This document shows, piece after piece, positions 6,721 through 16,403 of a stretch of 64,000 bases of DNA (the first letter of the stretch is position 1; each line of letters starts with the position of its first letter). The stretch comes from an uncultured Eubacterium sp. (GTDB taxonomy: Bacteria > Bacillota > Clostridia > Lachnospirales > Lachnospiraceae). Made by a program: the position numbers and the translations under genes. The stretch covers positions 60,859 through 124,858 of the forward strand of contig CAJTXO010000011.1 of assembly GCA_910583555.1 (NCBI GenBank), in the 5' to 3' direction. The notes under the pieces were generated by a model. The model had not been told where the DNA came from. It did no database searches and saw nothing but the letters and a program-made list of their open reading frames with translations.

Positions 6721-8619
6721 ATGAATATAGAAAATCAAATTGAATTCGATCAGGTAAAAAATATGTGGATGGAGCTGGCTGTCACGGAATGGGCAAAAGA
6801 AAAGATCCGTGACGTGTCCTTTTACCTGGACGAAAGCGAGCTGAGAAAACAGCTGCACGATACGACAAACAGCAGGGCTTTGATGGAAAAACTGGGAACA
6901 CCGCCTCTGCAAAACCTGACAGAAATAAAAGACATTATGATGATCGCGGAGAAAGGCGACTGCCTGACTCCGTACCAGCTCGAACGGGTACAAACACTTT
7001 TAGCAGCCATCCGGCGCATGAAAGATTACCTGGAACGTGGAAAAATATTCGAGAATCCTCTTGCCTACTATGAAGAAAATCTGGATACGCTGGAAGAACT
7101 GCGAACGGAAATCAGCACACAGATCCGGGGCGGTATGGTCGACGACCATGCGTCCAAAGATCTCAGCCAGATCAGAAGCCAGATGGCCAAATGTGAGGAA
7201 GACATGAAACAAAAGGCCAACCAGGTCATGCGCTCCCATAAAGACTGCATGGCCGATCACTACTGCACGAAGCGAAACGGCCGATTATGCGTTCCCGTAA
7301 AAAAGGAATGCAAACTAAAAATCAATGGCAGCGTGATCGACAGATCGGCAACCGGAAATACATTATTTATGGAACCGGCAAGCGTGGCAAAATGTTATGA
7401 GGAATTGCAGACGCTTACAATACGTGAAGAAAACGAGATCTACCGTATTTTATACACGTTGACCGCCTTGGTCGCGGCCTCATCTGCCGCCATGAATGAA
7501 AATATCGCGATGATCGAAAAATTGGATTTCATCTTTTCCAAAGGGAAATTAAGCATCGACCTTGACGCAGTAGAGCCGTCCATCAATACCGAACGCAGGA
7601 TTACATTAAAAGACGCCAGACACCCGCTGATGGATAAAGAAATCAATGTTCCTCTCCAGTTTCAGATCGGCGGAACGATCCGGGGCATTATCATCACCGG
7701 GCCGAATACAGGAGGCAAAACGGTGGCGATCAAAACCGTCATGCTCAACTGCATGATGGCACAGTGCGGATTACACACCACATGCGGGGAGGCAGACATC
7801 TGTATGAATAATTCCTTTCTGTGTGACATCGGTGACGGCCAGAATATCGCGGAAAACTTATCAACCTTTTCCTCTCACATAAAAAATGTGCTGGAAGTAT
7901 TAGGTGAGGTAAACAAAAACAGTCTGATCATTATGGATGAACTCGGTTCCGGCACCGATCCAACCGAAGGCATGGGAATTGCGATCGCCATATTAGAAGA
8001 ACTCCGAAAGAGCGGCGCTTTATTTCTGGTAACCACGCATTATCCAGAAGTCAAAGAGTACGCAGACCAGGCCCCAGATGTTTTAAATGCGAGAATGACG
8101 TTCGATAAGGAAACGTTACAGCCCACATATCAAATGTTCATCGGAGAATCGGGAGAAAGCTGTGCCTTCTATATTGCTGACAGGCTTGGAATGCCAAATG
8201 AGATGCTGCGCGTGGCCATCCGGGCTGCCTATGGTGAAAAAGCCGTCAATACGTATCATTTTCAACAAAAAAATACGGCTATCCCGAAAAAGGAGACAGG
8301 TAGGATCACAAAGATCAAAAATAAAAAAGGGAATGCAAAACACCGCTATGAATACCGGCGCGGAGACAGTGTGATGGTGTATCCCGATAAAAAAATCGGT
8401 ATCGTATACGAACCGATCAATAAAAAAGGTGTTTTGGGCGTACAGCTGCCCGGAAAGAAAATCTGGATCAATCATAAAAGAGTGAAACTTCATGTGGCAG
8501 CCGAGAAGTTATATCCTGCCGATTATGATTTTTCGATTCTTTTTGAAACGGTTGAAAACAGAAAGATCCGTCATGACATGGAGCGTAAATACACGGAAAA
8601 AACGATCCGATATGACTGA
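6721..8619 (+). CDS. MutS2-like ATPase lacking the Smr domain
   Basis: 632 residues. Walker A GPNTGGKT is at residues 327-334 and Walker B IIMDELGSGTDP has D406/E407, followed by the family's TTHYPEVKEYA segment. An N-terminal helical lever/clamp region precedes the ATPase. The C-terminal part (about 545-585, GDSVMVYPDKKIGIVYEP) looks like the small barrel domain of MutS2, but the usual C-terminal Smr nuclease is absent. MutS2 proteins act on branched DNA and, in Bacillus, on collided ribosomes. The attenuated leader with a short ORF hints at control by translation state. Start supported by AAAGGAACGAGG upstream. Confidence 0.8.
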   Translation: MNIENQIEFDQVKNMWMELAVTEWAKEKIRDVSFYLDESELRKQLHDTTNSRALMEKLGTPPLQNLTEIKDIMMIAEKGDCLTPYQLERVQTLLAAIRRMKDYLERGKIFENPLAYYEENLDTLEELRTEISTQIRGGMVDDHASKDLSQIRSQMAKCEEDMKQKANQVMRSHKDCMADHYCTKRNGRLCVPVKKECKLKINGSVIDRSATGNTLFMEPASVAKCYEELQTLTIREENEIYRILYTLTALVAASSAAMNENIAMIEKLDFIFSKGKLSIDLDAVEPSINTERRITLKDARHPLMDKEINVPLQFQIGGTIRGIIITGPNTGGKTVAIKTVMLNCMMAQCGLHTTCGEADICMNNSFLCDIGDGQNIAENLSTFSSHIKNVLEVLGEVNKNSLIIMDELGSGTDPTEGMGIAIAILEELRKSGALFLVTTHYPEVKEYADQAPDVLNARMTFDKETLQPTYQMFIGESGESCAFYIADRLGMPNEMLRVAIRAAYGEKAVNTYHFQQKNTAIPKKETGRITKIKNKKGNAKHRYEYRRGDSVMVYPDKKIGIVYEPINKKGVLGVQLPGKKIWINHKRVKLHVAAEKLYPADYDFSILFETVENRKIRHDMERKYTEKTIRYD

Positions 8620-8650
8620 GGGGCCAGCCCCCGCAAAAAAGGACTAAAAC

Positions 8651-8690
8651 AAAAAACCTGCTGTATTTCACACCATACAGCAGGTTAACA
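8651..8690. terminator. Bidirectional terminator between the MutS2-like gene and rny
   Basis: AACCTGCTGTAT (8655-8666) and ATACAGCAGGTT (8675-8686) form a perfect 12-bp stem. An A run on the left gives a U run for minus-strand transcripts leaving rny; the right side is T-rich for the plus strand. Confidence 0.8.
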
Positions 8691-8708
8691 TTTCATTTTT
8701 CGTGTTAT

Positions 8709-8738
8709 AGATATGGCATCCAAATGGGTGTCATATCT
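8709..8738. other. 13-bp hairpin in the rny 3' region
   Basis: AGATATGGCATCC pairs with GGGTGTCATATCT (two wobbles), loop AAAT. It lies about 20 bases beyond the rny stop. No U run follows on either strand, so it may be a 3'-end stabilising stem rather than a terminator. Confidence 0.4.
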
Positions 8739-8758
8739 ATTTCATGCCATGCACCCAT

Positions 8759-10330
8759 TTATTTGGCATAATCTACCACTCTGGATTCACGGACCACATT
8801 TACTTTGATCTGACCCGGATACTGTAACTCAGATTCAATCTGTTTCGATATATCTCTGGCTAACAGCACCATATCATCATCGCTGACCTGATCCGGTACA
8901 ACGATCACTCGAACTTCTCTACCTGCCTGAATGGCAAAAGATTTGTCAACGCCCTTAAAGGCATTTGAAATATCCTCCAACTGTTTCAATCGATTCGTGT
9001 AAGTTTCTAACGTTTCTCTTCTGGCACCCGGACGCGCGGCCGAGATGGCATCCGATGCCTGTACGATACAGGCGATCATGCTTTCTGGTTCCACATCGCC
9101 GTGATGGGCTTCCACCGCATTGATCACCAGTGAAGATTCTTTGTACTTGCGACACAGTTCGACTCCCAACTGTATGTGGGAACCTTCCATATCATGGTCT
9201 ACCGACTTTCCGATATCATGCAGCAAGCCGGCTCGTTTCGCCATGCGGACATCCGCGCCAAACTCTCCCGCAAGTAGTCCGGACAGATGTGCTACTTCAA
9301 TCGAATGCTTCAACGCATTTTGGCCATAACTGGTACGAAACCTCATTTTACCTAAAAGGCGGATCAGCTCGGGATGGATCCCGTGTACGCCGACTTCGAG
9401 CGCCGCCGCGTCTCCTTCTTCACGAATCAGTGTTTCAACTTCTTTTTTTGCTTTTTCAACCATTTCCTCGATTCTCGCAGGATGGATCCTGCCATCGACG
9501 ATCAATTTTTCCAAAGCAATTCTGGCTATTTCTCGACGAATCGGATCAAAACCGGATAAAATGACTGCTTCCGGCGTATCGTCTATGATGAGGTCAATGC
9601 CGGTCAGATTTTCGAGAGTACGGATGTTTCTTCCCTCTCGTCCAATGATCCTGCCCTTCATCTCATCACCCGGCAGCGGAACGACGGAAATCGTAGCTTC
9701 TGAAACATGATCGGCTGCGCACTTCTGGATCGCATTGATGATGTATTCTTTTGCCTTCTTGTCCGCGTCGTCCTTTGCCTGACGTTCCAATTCCTTTACT
9801 AAAACTGCGGTCTCATGTTTGACATCTTCTTCCACAGTTCTCAATAAATAATCCTTCGCCTGCTCGGAGGTGAGACCGGAAATCTTCTCTAATTCACTCA
9901 GATGGCTCTGGCGGAGTTCTTCCACCTTCTCTTTCTCTTTTTCAAGATCCGCCATCTTGGATGTAAGCTTTGATTCCCGTTTCTCGAGTGCATCCAGTTT
10001 CTTGTCCAAAGTTTCTTCTTTCGCCAGCACTCTTTTTTCATAGCGCTGGATCTCCGACCTCCGCTCTTTCGTCTCTCGGTCGAGATCATTTTTGGCCTTC
10101 AGGTTTTCCTCTTTGGCCTCTAAAAGAGCTTCGCGTTTTTTGGTTTCTGCCGTTTTCAATGCATCATCTATAATCTCTCTTGCCTTCTCTTCTGCACTTC
10201 CAACTTTCGCCTCTCCGACTTTGATTCGGTAAGCGATCGCACTTTTCCATACGATCAGTGCTGTAATTGCAATAAGAGCAAGGATTACGACAACCGCACC
10301 AACGATGAATCCAATACTCAACTGTGGCAC
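8759..10330 (-). CDS. rny: Ribonuclease Y
   Basis: 523 residues, the usual length. N-terminal membrane anchor (about residues 5-30, VGAVVVILALIAITALIVW), a long charged coiled coil (about 35-200), a KH domain with GRIIGREGRNIRTLE, and an HD domain with LLHDIGKSVDHDMEGSH. It is the membrane-bound endoribonuclease that starts mRNA decay in Firmicutes. The GTG start is preceded by AGGAGGTG. It lies downstream of recX but has its own promoter inside the recX 3' end. Confidence 0.96.
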   Translation of the reverse strand: MPQLSIGFIVGAVVVILALIAITALIVWKSAIAYRIKVGEAKVGSAEEKAREIIDDALKTAETKKREALLEAKEENLKAKNDLDRETKERRSEIQRYEKRVLAKEETLDKKLDALEKRESKLTSKMADLEKEKEKVEELRQSHLSELEKISGLTSEQAKDYLLRTVEEDVKHETAVLVKELERQAKDDADKKAKEYIINAIQKCAADHVSEATISVVPLPGDEMKGRIIGREGRNIRTLENLTGIDLIIDDTPEAVILSGFDPIRREIARIALEKLIVDGRIHPARIEEMVEKAKKEVETLIREEGDAAALEVGVHGIHPELIRLLGKMRFRTSYGQNALKHSIEVAHLSGLLAGEFGADVRMAKRAGLLHDIGKSVDHDMEGSHIQLGVELCRKYKESSLVINAVEAHHGDVEPESMIACIVQASDAISAARPGARRETLETYTNRLKQLEDISNAFKGVDKSFAIQAGREVRVIVVPDQVSDDDMVLLARDISKQIESELQYPGQIKVNVVRESRVVDYAK

Positions 10331-10380
10331 TGGTGCACCTCCTTTATTTAGTTATCATTGCACATAAATACAACACTTCA

Positions 10381-10409
10381 ATTTTACACTTTTTTGTCCT
10401 CGTTGTCAA
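10381..10409 (-). promoter_or_regulatory. rny promoter overlapping the 3' end of recX
   Basis: On the minus strand TTGACA (10404-10409), 17 bases, TAAAAT (10381-10386). The recX stop is at 10384, so rny can be transcribed independently of recA-recX. Confidence 0.75.
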
Positions 10410-11016
10410 GTTGAGAAAACACTTTCTTGATGGTGTGGAATTCGTAGCCTTTCCGCCCGAGATATGCCATCATCTTCTGACGCTCCTCATACGTCGTCTC
10501 GCATAAAAGCCGCCCTTTCAGCTTCTTTTTCAGAAGCATGCGGATCGCCTCCTGCTCCCCGTCGTACTCACACTCTTCCAGCACCTCGGAGATGAGTTCT
10601 CCCCCGATACCGCGTTCAGTCAGTTGGTACACCATCTCGCGCCGGCTCTTTTTCCCTTTCTGGAACATGACATAGTTTTCCACGTACCGGCGGTCGTTGA
10701 TGTAACCAAACCGCTCCACATACTCCATCGCTTCCGATGATGCCGTCTCCGAAAAGCCGGCGCGGTACAGGCGCGTCACCAACTCATGCCTTGTGCGATC
10801 TTTGAATAAAAGGAGCGCCATCGCCTTCTCCGCAGCTTTTTTCGCCTCCTCACAGGAAAAAATCTCCTTTCCCTCCGTTTCGGCCTTCTCCCTGCCAGAA
10901 AACTCTCCCTTTGACACTTCTCGCTCTGACATTTCTCGCTCCAACACTTCTAGTCCTGACACTTCTCGCTCTAACACCTTTCGATTTGACACTTCTCTCT
11001 CCGACACACTCATCAC
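10384..11016 (-). CDS. recX: RecX, regulator of RecA, with repetitive N-terminal extension
   Basis: 210 residues. The C-terminal 150 have RecX three-helix repeats (LLLFKDRTRHELVTRLYRAG, YINDRRYVENYV, GKKSRREMVYQLTERGI). RecX binds RecA filaments and limits their activity. The first 45 residues are an unusual run of near-repeats built on LEREVS, encoded by a degenerate tandem repeat of about 15 bases, so true initiation could also be further in. It follows recA after 12 bases and probably shares its SOS-controlled transcript. Confidence 0.88.
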   Translation of the reverse strand: MMSVSEREVSNRKVLEREVSGLEVLEREMSEREVSKGEFSGREKAETEGKEIFSCEEAKKAAEKAMALLLFKDRTRHELVTRLYRAGFSETASSEAMEYVERFGYINDRRYVENYVMFQKGKKSRREMVYQLTERGIGGELISEVLEECEYDGEQEAIRMLLKKKLKGRLLCETTYEERQKMMAYLGRKGYEFHTIKKVFSQLDNEDKKV

Positions 11017-11028
11017 ACGGACACCTGC

Positions 11029-12168
11029 TTAACTTTCTTTCGCGGAAGCTCTTTTCTTCGCCGGTTCTTTCCCTGCAGCAGCACTTTTTTTACTATCCTC
11101 CGCATTCGTATCAACGCCTGCATCCACCGCCGCACCTGCTTTGGCTCCCACCTTCGCTTCTTCCTCCGCTTTTTTCTCTAAATATTTACAGCGGACAAGC
11201 CTCTCCGCCTCTTCAAACACCGCCGGGTTATCCGCGAGGTACGCTTTCGCGTTTTCACGCCCCTGCCCGATCTTTTCACCGTTATAGGAATACCACGCGC
11301 CGCTTTTCATGATAATATCGTGTTTCACCGCGAGGTCAAGCACGTCACCTTCCCGCGAGATTCCCTTGCCGAACATGATATCGAACTCCGCCTCCTGGAA
11401 CGGCGGCGCCACTTTATTTTTAACAACTTTTACGCGGACGTGGTTTCCGATCATCTCCCCGCCCTGTTTCAGCGTCTCGATCCGTCTCACGTCCAGGCGC
11501 ACGGACGCGTAAAACTTCAGGGCGCGTCCGCCGGTCGTCGTCTCAGGGTTTCCAAACATCACTCCTACTTTTTCACGGAGCTGGTTGATAAAGATAACGA
11601 TACAATTTGATTTGTTGATCACACCTGTCAGTTTTCTGAGCGCCTGGCTCATCAGCCGCGCCTGAAGTCCGACGTGGCTGTCACCCATATCACCGTCGAT
11701 CTCCGCTTTCGGTACGAGCGCCGCCACTGAGTCCACAATAACGATATCGACCGCCCCCGAGCGCACCATCGTCTCCGTGATCTCCAGTGCCTGCTCCCCG
11801 CAGTCTGGCTGGGATATGTAAAGTTCATCAATGTCGACGCCGATGTTCCGCGCATACACCGGGTCCAGCGCATGTTCCGCATCAATAAAGCCGGCGATGC
11901 CTCCCCTCTTCTGAACTTCCGCCACCATATGCAGCGCTACGGTCGTCTTTCCGCTCGACTCAGGCCCGTAGACCTCAATGACCCTTCCTTTCGGTATCCC
12001 TCCCACACCCAGTGCAATATCAAGGCTCAGCGAACCGGTCGGAACGGCCTCCACCTCCATCCTGGATGCGGTATCGCCGAGTTTCATAACCGAACCCTTT
12101 CCGTACTGTTTCTCAATCTGCGCGATCGCAGACTCCAACGCTTTTACTTTATTTTGATCTTTCTCCAT
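11029..12168 (-). CDS. recA: Recombinase A
   Basis: 379 residues. Walker A GPESSGKT, the MAW-type segment VDSVAALVPKAEIDGDMGD and loop L2 region FINQLREKVGVMFGNPETT are all canonical. RecA forms filaments on single-stranded DNA for strand exchange and drives LexA self-cleavage. The last 45 residues are an Ala/Lys/Glu-rich tail longer than usual. A LexA-type box and a good sigma-A promoter lie upstream; recX follows in the same unit. Confidence 0.98.
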   Translation of the reverse strand: MEKDQNKVKALESAIAQIEKQYGKGSVMKLGDTASRMEVEAVPTGSLSLDIALGVGGIPKGRVIEVYGPESSGKTTVALHMVAEVQKRGGIAGFIDAEHALDPVYARNIGVDIDELYISQPDCGEQALEITETMVRSGAVDIVIVDSVAALVPKAEIDGDMGDSHVGLQARLMSQALRKLTGVINKSNCIVIFINQLREKVGVMFGNPETTTGGRALKFYASVRLDVRRIETLKQGGEMIGNHVRVKVVKNKVAPPFQEAEFDIMFGKGISREGDVLDLAVKHDIIMKSGAWYSYNGEKIGQGRENAKAYLADNPAVFEEAERLVRCKYLEKKAEEEAKVGAKAGAAVDAGVDTNAEDSKKSAAAGKEPAKKRASAKES

Positions 12169-12215
12169 CTCTTTTCTTCCTCCAAATCCTTCTTTACTAT
12201 ACGAACTCTATTTCG

Positions 12216-12266
12216 GAACACCTGTTCTTTACAGACTATACTACACCACTTTTCCGAATTTGTCAA
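12216..12266 (-). promoter_or_regulatory. recA promoter with LexA (SOS) box
   Basis: On the minus strand TTGACA (12261-12266), 17 bases, TAGTAT (12238-12243). GAAC-AGGT-GTTC (12216-12227) matches the Gram-positive SOS box core GAAC-N4-GTTC and sits just downstream of the -10, where LexA would block initiation. Confidence 0.85.
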
Positions 12267-12358
12267 CCTGTTTTTGTGAATGGGAAAATAAATTTGGACT
12301 TTGGTTAAATGCCCTTTCTGAATCAGAAACTAACTATAAGTAAATCCAAGAAATAATC

Positions 12359-12389
12359 AAAAGGCACAGTACAAGTGTACCATGCCTTT
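12359..12389 (-). terminator. Terminator of the chemoreceptor gene
   Basis: AAAGGCA and TGCCTTT arms with an inner GTAC/GTAC stem lie 16 bases past the chemoreceptor stop; the minus strand ends in TTTTGATT. It separates this unit from recA. Confidence 0.65.
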
Positions 12390-12404
12390 CACTATTTGTA
12401 AAGG

Positions 12405-14489
12405 TCAAAGAGAAAACTTTCCTACCAGTTTCTCCAGTTCTGCGATGTTCTCCACGCTCTGGCTCACCATCTCCCCGGCTTTCACCGTAGATTCCACCAA
12501 TTCATTCGTCTTTCCCGCCACATTCGAAACGCCGGATGCCGAATCGTTCACAGCCCGGTTGATCACATCAAGCGAACTTACGATCTTATTCATTGATTCC
12601 GAAAGTTCCATTACCGAATCATGGATCTCAGCCATAAACTTTTCAAACATATCAGCGTCATCGTTATAGGCATTCCCCACCTTGCTGAATTCCTGATAAT
12701 CAGTGAGCACCGTATTTTCCAAAAATTCTGTGGAAGTTCCGATGCAGGACTCCATATTTTTCACCGCCAGTTCGACTTCATTTACCATCCGCTTGATATC
12801 ATCGGCCGAAACCTGCGTCTGGTTGGCAAGCGCCCCGATCTCCGTAGCCACAACAGCAAATCCTTTTCCCGCCTCGCCGGCTCTCGCCGCCTCGATCGAA
12901 GCGTTGAGCGCTAAAAGGTTCGTCTGGGAAGAAATATCACTGATCGTCTGTACGAGCTCATGGATCTTTGAAACCGCCTCTGCCTGATGGAGCGCAAGGT
13001 CAGATTTTTCGCGGAGTTCGCCGTAAATCTCCCGCGTACGGCTGTCAGCTGTCTCCGTGTGCATTTTCAATTCTACCGCGCGTTTCTTCACTTCCTCGGA
13101 GATTTCTTTTCCTCGTTCCGAAATATCATTGATCATATTTACGTGTCCGCTCACCTGTTCCACGTTTTTCTGGATCAGATCGGTCGTAGAGGCGGATTGT
13201 TCCATGCCGGAAGCCATCTCTTCCATCGTCACTGAATTGTCCTGACAGAGAATTCCCGTATTATTCATCACATCCTCAAGGGAAGTAACTCCCTTGTTCA
13301 CCTCGTTACAGGATCGGCTGATCTGATTTGCCATTTCCTCAAGTTCCCTGCTCATAAGCGCAACTTCCCCGGACATTTTTCCGATTTCGTCCTTTCGTTT
13401 CGCCAACTTCGCCACTCGTTCATCCTGTTTAAGATCCAGGCGGGCAATCTTTCCGATGATTTCCGTAATATTTTTCATCGGTCTGGAAATCCTTCCGCTG
13501 ATGATCCAGCCGGCCGCACAGGAGATCGCCAGTCCGCAAAGTAAAAATATGATCATCAGCCGGAGAAGGGCGTTTGACTTCGCGTGCACATCCGAATTTG
13601 TCGCCGTCAGGATATACGTCATCCCGTTTTTCAGCTTTTTGTACGAGAGCAGCTTTTTAGCCCCCTGCACCGTATAGGAACTAACCTGCCCCTCTTTTTC
13701 CCCGTTCGAAATGATGTCCGCAACCTCCGGCGCGGCTTCTGTCAGTTCCTCTCCCATTTCGTGGTCCTTATGTAAGACAAACCGCTGTTTGGAATCCAAC
13801 AGACACGAGTATCCATTTTCATAAATGTTCGCTTCTGAAATCAGCGATTCGATCGTTGCAAGGCTGATGTCCATTCCGATGATCCCCACCGATTCATTAT
13901 CAATATACACCGGAATGACATAGGAAATCAACGTCACCCCAATGTTCTTGTTCTGATAGGGATCCATCCAGGTAGGCTTTTTATTTTCAACCGGGATATA
14001 ATACCACCCCACATGCTCGAGATCATCCTTATCAAAATTGCTGAAATCGGTTGGTTCTATACTTTGAAACTCTTCCTCTGTCGAATTCCGTGAAAGAAAG
14101 ATACCAGATGTCGGCTCCGTAAAATCCGGATTATAACGCACATAAGCAGTTAGTGCCCCGCCCGTATTCTCCGCGAAACTCCGGAGCACATCCTCAATGC
14201 TCTTTGTATACTGCTGTACATAAGCCGGATCTGTTTTAAAAGCCTTGAAATCCGTTAGTTTGCTGACACAAATCTCCGTCAGCGTATCCACGGACTGCTG
14301 GATATTCGTTAAAATGCCATCAAGTTCCGTCTTCTTCTGTTCCGCGGTCGCCAGCATAAACTCTTTGGAATCCTCATTTGCCACATCGCCTGAATACATA
14401 TAGCTCAGTGTGCCCAGACTGATTCCCATAATGAGCGAGCAGACAATCGCAATTGCCGTAATTCTAGTTCGTATCGTGTTCAAGATCAT
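12405..14489 (-). CDS. Methyl-accepting chemotaxis protein with extracellular Cache-type sensor
   Basis: 694 residues. TM1 at about 9-30 and TM2 at about 308-330 enclose a Cache-like sensor of about 280 residues (GWYYIPVENKKPTWMDPYQN, VIPVYIDNESVGIIGMDIS). A HAMP domain follows (ISRPMKNITEIIGKIARLD), then the signalling domain with the invariant hairpin ISSQTNLLALNASIEAARAGEAGKGFAVVA. It would sense a small ligand outside the cell and signal to CheA. The N-terminus sits 48 bases past dusB on the same strand. Confidence 0.93.
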   Translation of the reverse strand: MILNTIRTRITAIAIVCSLIMGISLGTLSYMYSGDVANEDSKEFMLATAEQKKTELDGILTNIQQSVDTLTEICVSKLTDFKAFKTDPAYVQQYTKSIEDVLRSFAENTGGALTAYVRYNPDFTEPTSGIFLSRNSTEEEFQSIEPTDFSNFDKDDLEHVGWYYIPVENKKPTWMDPYQNKNIGVTLISYVIPVYIDNESVGIIGMDISLATIESLISEANIYENGYSCLLDSKQRFVLHKDHEMGEELTEAAPEVADIISNGEKEGQVSSYTVQGAKKLLSYKKLKNGMTYILTATNSDVHAKSNALLRLMIIFLLCGLAISCAAGWIISGRISRPMKNITEIIGKIARLDLKQDERVAKLAKRKDEIGKMSGEVALMSRELEEMANQISRSCNEVNKGVTSLEDVMNNTGILCQDNSVTMEEMASGMEQSASTTDLIQKNVEQVSGHVNMINDISERGKEISEEVKKRAVELKMHTETADSRTREIYGELREKSDLALHQAEAVSKIHELVQTISDISSQTNLLALNASIEAARAGEAGKGFAVVATEIGALANQTQVSADDIKRMVNEVELAVKNMESCIGTSTEFLENTVLTDYQEFSKVGNAYNDDADMFEKFMAEIHDSVMELSESMNKIVSSLDVINRAVNDSASGVSNVAGKTNELVESTVKAGEMVSQSVENIAELEKLVGKFSL

Positions 14490-14537
14490 ATCCTCCTTTT
14501 GTTAGTTATTTATAAAAATAGGATTTCGTACATTCTC

Positions 14538-15545
14538 CTATTTATTTTCTTTGTAAGCTGGCTGCATATAAGCGAGAAAGACGCGCTCCAGATCCCGGAG
14601 CGTCTCGATCTCATTGACACGCCGCCGGAGTGACGCCGAATGCGGGTATCCCGCCGTATACCACGCGATATGGCTGCGCATTTCCCTCATGCCGTACCGC
14701 TCTCCCTTCCACTCCGTCTGCATCTTCGCATGTCGCACGATCATGGCAAATACTTCCTCTATGTCCGGTTTCGGCAGTTCCACGCCTTCTGTCAGGTAAT
14801 GCCTGATCTGCGTAAAGATCCACGGATTGCCTCTCGCGGCACGTCCTACCATAACCGCGTCACATCCCGTTTCCTCAAACATCCGGCGGGCGTCCGGCCC
14901 GCTAAAGATATCACCGTTCCCGATGACCGGTATCGACACCGCTTCCTTTACCTTCCGAATAACATTCCAATCCGCCCTGCCGCTGTAGTATTGTTCCCTC
15001 GTCCGCCCGTGGACGGCTACTGCCGCCGCTCCGGCGTCCTCGAGCGCTTTCGCCATCTCCACAGCCTGTTCCTCGCCGTCGCGAAATCCCCTGCGGAATT
15101 TCACCGTTACCGGTTTATTTATCGCTTTTACCGTCTTGCGGACTATTTCCGCCGCCAGCGGAATATCGTTTAAGAGTGCGGACCCCTCTCCGTTATTCAC
15201 CACTTTCGGAACCGGACAGCCCATATTGAGATCAAGTATATCAAAATTCCTCTCCTCGATCCGCTCCGCCATGCCGCTAATGATATCCGGATCCGAACCG
15301 AACAGCTGCAGGGCGGCCGGCCGCTCCTCCTCGCGGATCTCCATAAGCGCTCCGGTATTTTTACTGTTATAATAAAGTCCTTTCGCGCTGACCATTTCCG
15401 TGTAGATCAGATCAGCTCCTTTTTCTTTGCATAACAGGCGGAACGGCACATCCGTCACGCCCGCCATCGGCGCCAGAAAGATCCGTCCGGGGATCGTTAC
15501 GCCGCCGATCGACCACTCGTCCTGATGCCTGCCCTCACCCATCAT
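14538..15545 (-). CDS. dusB: tRNA-dihydrouridine synthase (DusB type)
   Basis: 335 residues. LAPMAGVTDVPFRLLCKEKG, LNMGCPVPKVVNNGEGSALL (catalytic Cys) and VMVGRAARGNPWIF are canonical. It is an FMN enzyme that reduces uridines in the tRNA D-loop. The start overlaps the coaX stop, implying translational coupling. Confidence 0.95.
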   Translation of the reverse strand: MMGEGRHQDEWSIGGVTIPGRIFLAPMAGVTDVPFRLLCKEKGADLIYTEMVSAKGLYYNSKNTGALMEIREEERPAALQLFGSDPDIISGMAERIEERNFDILDLNMGCPVPKVVNNGEGSALLNDIPLAAEIVRKTVKAINKPVTVKFRRGFRDGEEQAVEMAKALEDAGAAAVAVHGRTREQYYSGRADWNVIRKVKEAVSIPVIGNGDIFSGPDARRMFEETGCDAVMVGRAARGNPWIFTQIRHYLTEGVELPKPDIEEVFAMIVRHAKMQTEWKGERYGMREMRSHIAWYTAGYPHSASLRRRVNEIETLRDLERVFLAYMQPAYKENK

Positions 15546-16353
15546 GACGCCTCTTTCCTTTATTCTCAGACGTTTTGGCCTCAGCCGCTTTCGTCCTCTC
15601 GTAAACGAGTCTGGTACCCTGCAGCGTCAGATTCGGGTCGTAAATATCAATGTACTTCGTCGCCTCGGAAATACTGCGTCCGAGCCCTCCCGTGGCAACC
15701 ACCTTAACATCCCGGATACCGGACTCTTCCTTCATTTTTTGCACGATGTATTCTGTCTGCCCGATCGTGCCATAGATAAGACCTGCCTGCATGCTGGTGA
15801 TCGTATTTTTCGCCAGGATCGTTTCCGGCTTCTTAATTTCAATCTCGGGCAGCTGCGCCGCATTGGACCACAGCGCCCTGGCGCTGATCTTGATGCCCGG
15901 ACATGTCACACGGGCGGCGAACACGCCATCCTCCGTCACAAGATCATATGTCGTCGCCGTGCCGTAATCAATAATAATGACCGGCCCGCCATACAGCACG
16001 TAAGCCCCCACGGCGTCCACGATGCGGTCGGCTCCGATCTCGCCCGGATTCGCCGCCGCGATATGGATTCCTGATTTCGTGTCATTTCCCACGACATAAG
16101 GAGTACAATGAAAATACTTCTTAATCCCGCTCACAAGAGAATACATTACTTTCGGCACCACCGAGGCAATAATGACATCATGGATGTTCGCCTCCTCGAC
16201 ACCATGGCGTTTGATCGCCTCAACGATCGCCTCCCCAAACTCATTGGATGTGCGCGGCAGGTTCGTCGTCAGACGAAACGTAAAGCAGAGTTTATCGTCC
16301 TCAAACACGCCAACATTCAGATTTGTATTTCCTATATCAATTGCAAGTAACAT
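15535..16353 (-). CDS. coaX: Type III pantothenate kinase
   Basis: 272 residues. The ASKHA-fold signatures MLLAIDIGNTNLNVGVF, GADRIVDAVGAY and IIIDYGTATTYDLV are present. It phosphorylates pantothenate, the first step of CoA synthesis. The C-terminus has a short basic extension (KTSENKGKRRHDG). The stop overlaps the dusB start. It is part of a minus-strand run with citrate synthase and argF upstream. Confidence 0.95.
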   Translation of the reverse strand: MLLAIDIGNTNLNVGVFEDDKLCFTFRLTTNLPRTSNEFGEAIVEAIKRHGVEEANIHDVIIASVVPKVMYSLVSGIKKYFHCTPYVVGNDTKSGIHIAAANPGEIGADRIVDAVGAYVLYGGPVIIIDYGTATTYDLVTEDGVFAARVTCPGIKISARALWSNAAQLPEIEIKKPETILAKNTITSMQAGLIYGTIGQTEYIVQKMKEESGIRDVKVVATGGLGRSISEATKYIDIYDPNLTLQGTRLVYERTKAAEAKTSENKGKRRHDG

Positions 16354-16403
16354 ATCTTCCTCATTCCTGCGCCGGTCACAAGCGCTTGATTTCGTGCGTC
16401 TCG

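Noticed and set aside
14640..15173. Plus-strand ORF of 177 codons inside dusB
   Set aside because: Antisense to a clear dusB; Arg/His-rich composition typical of a shadow frame.
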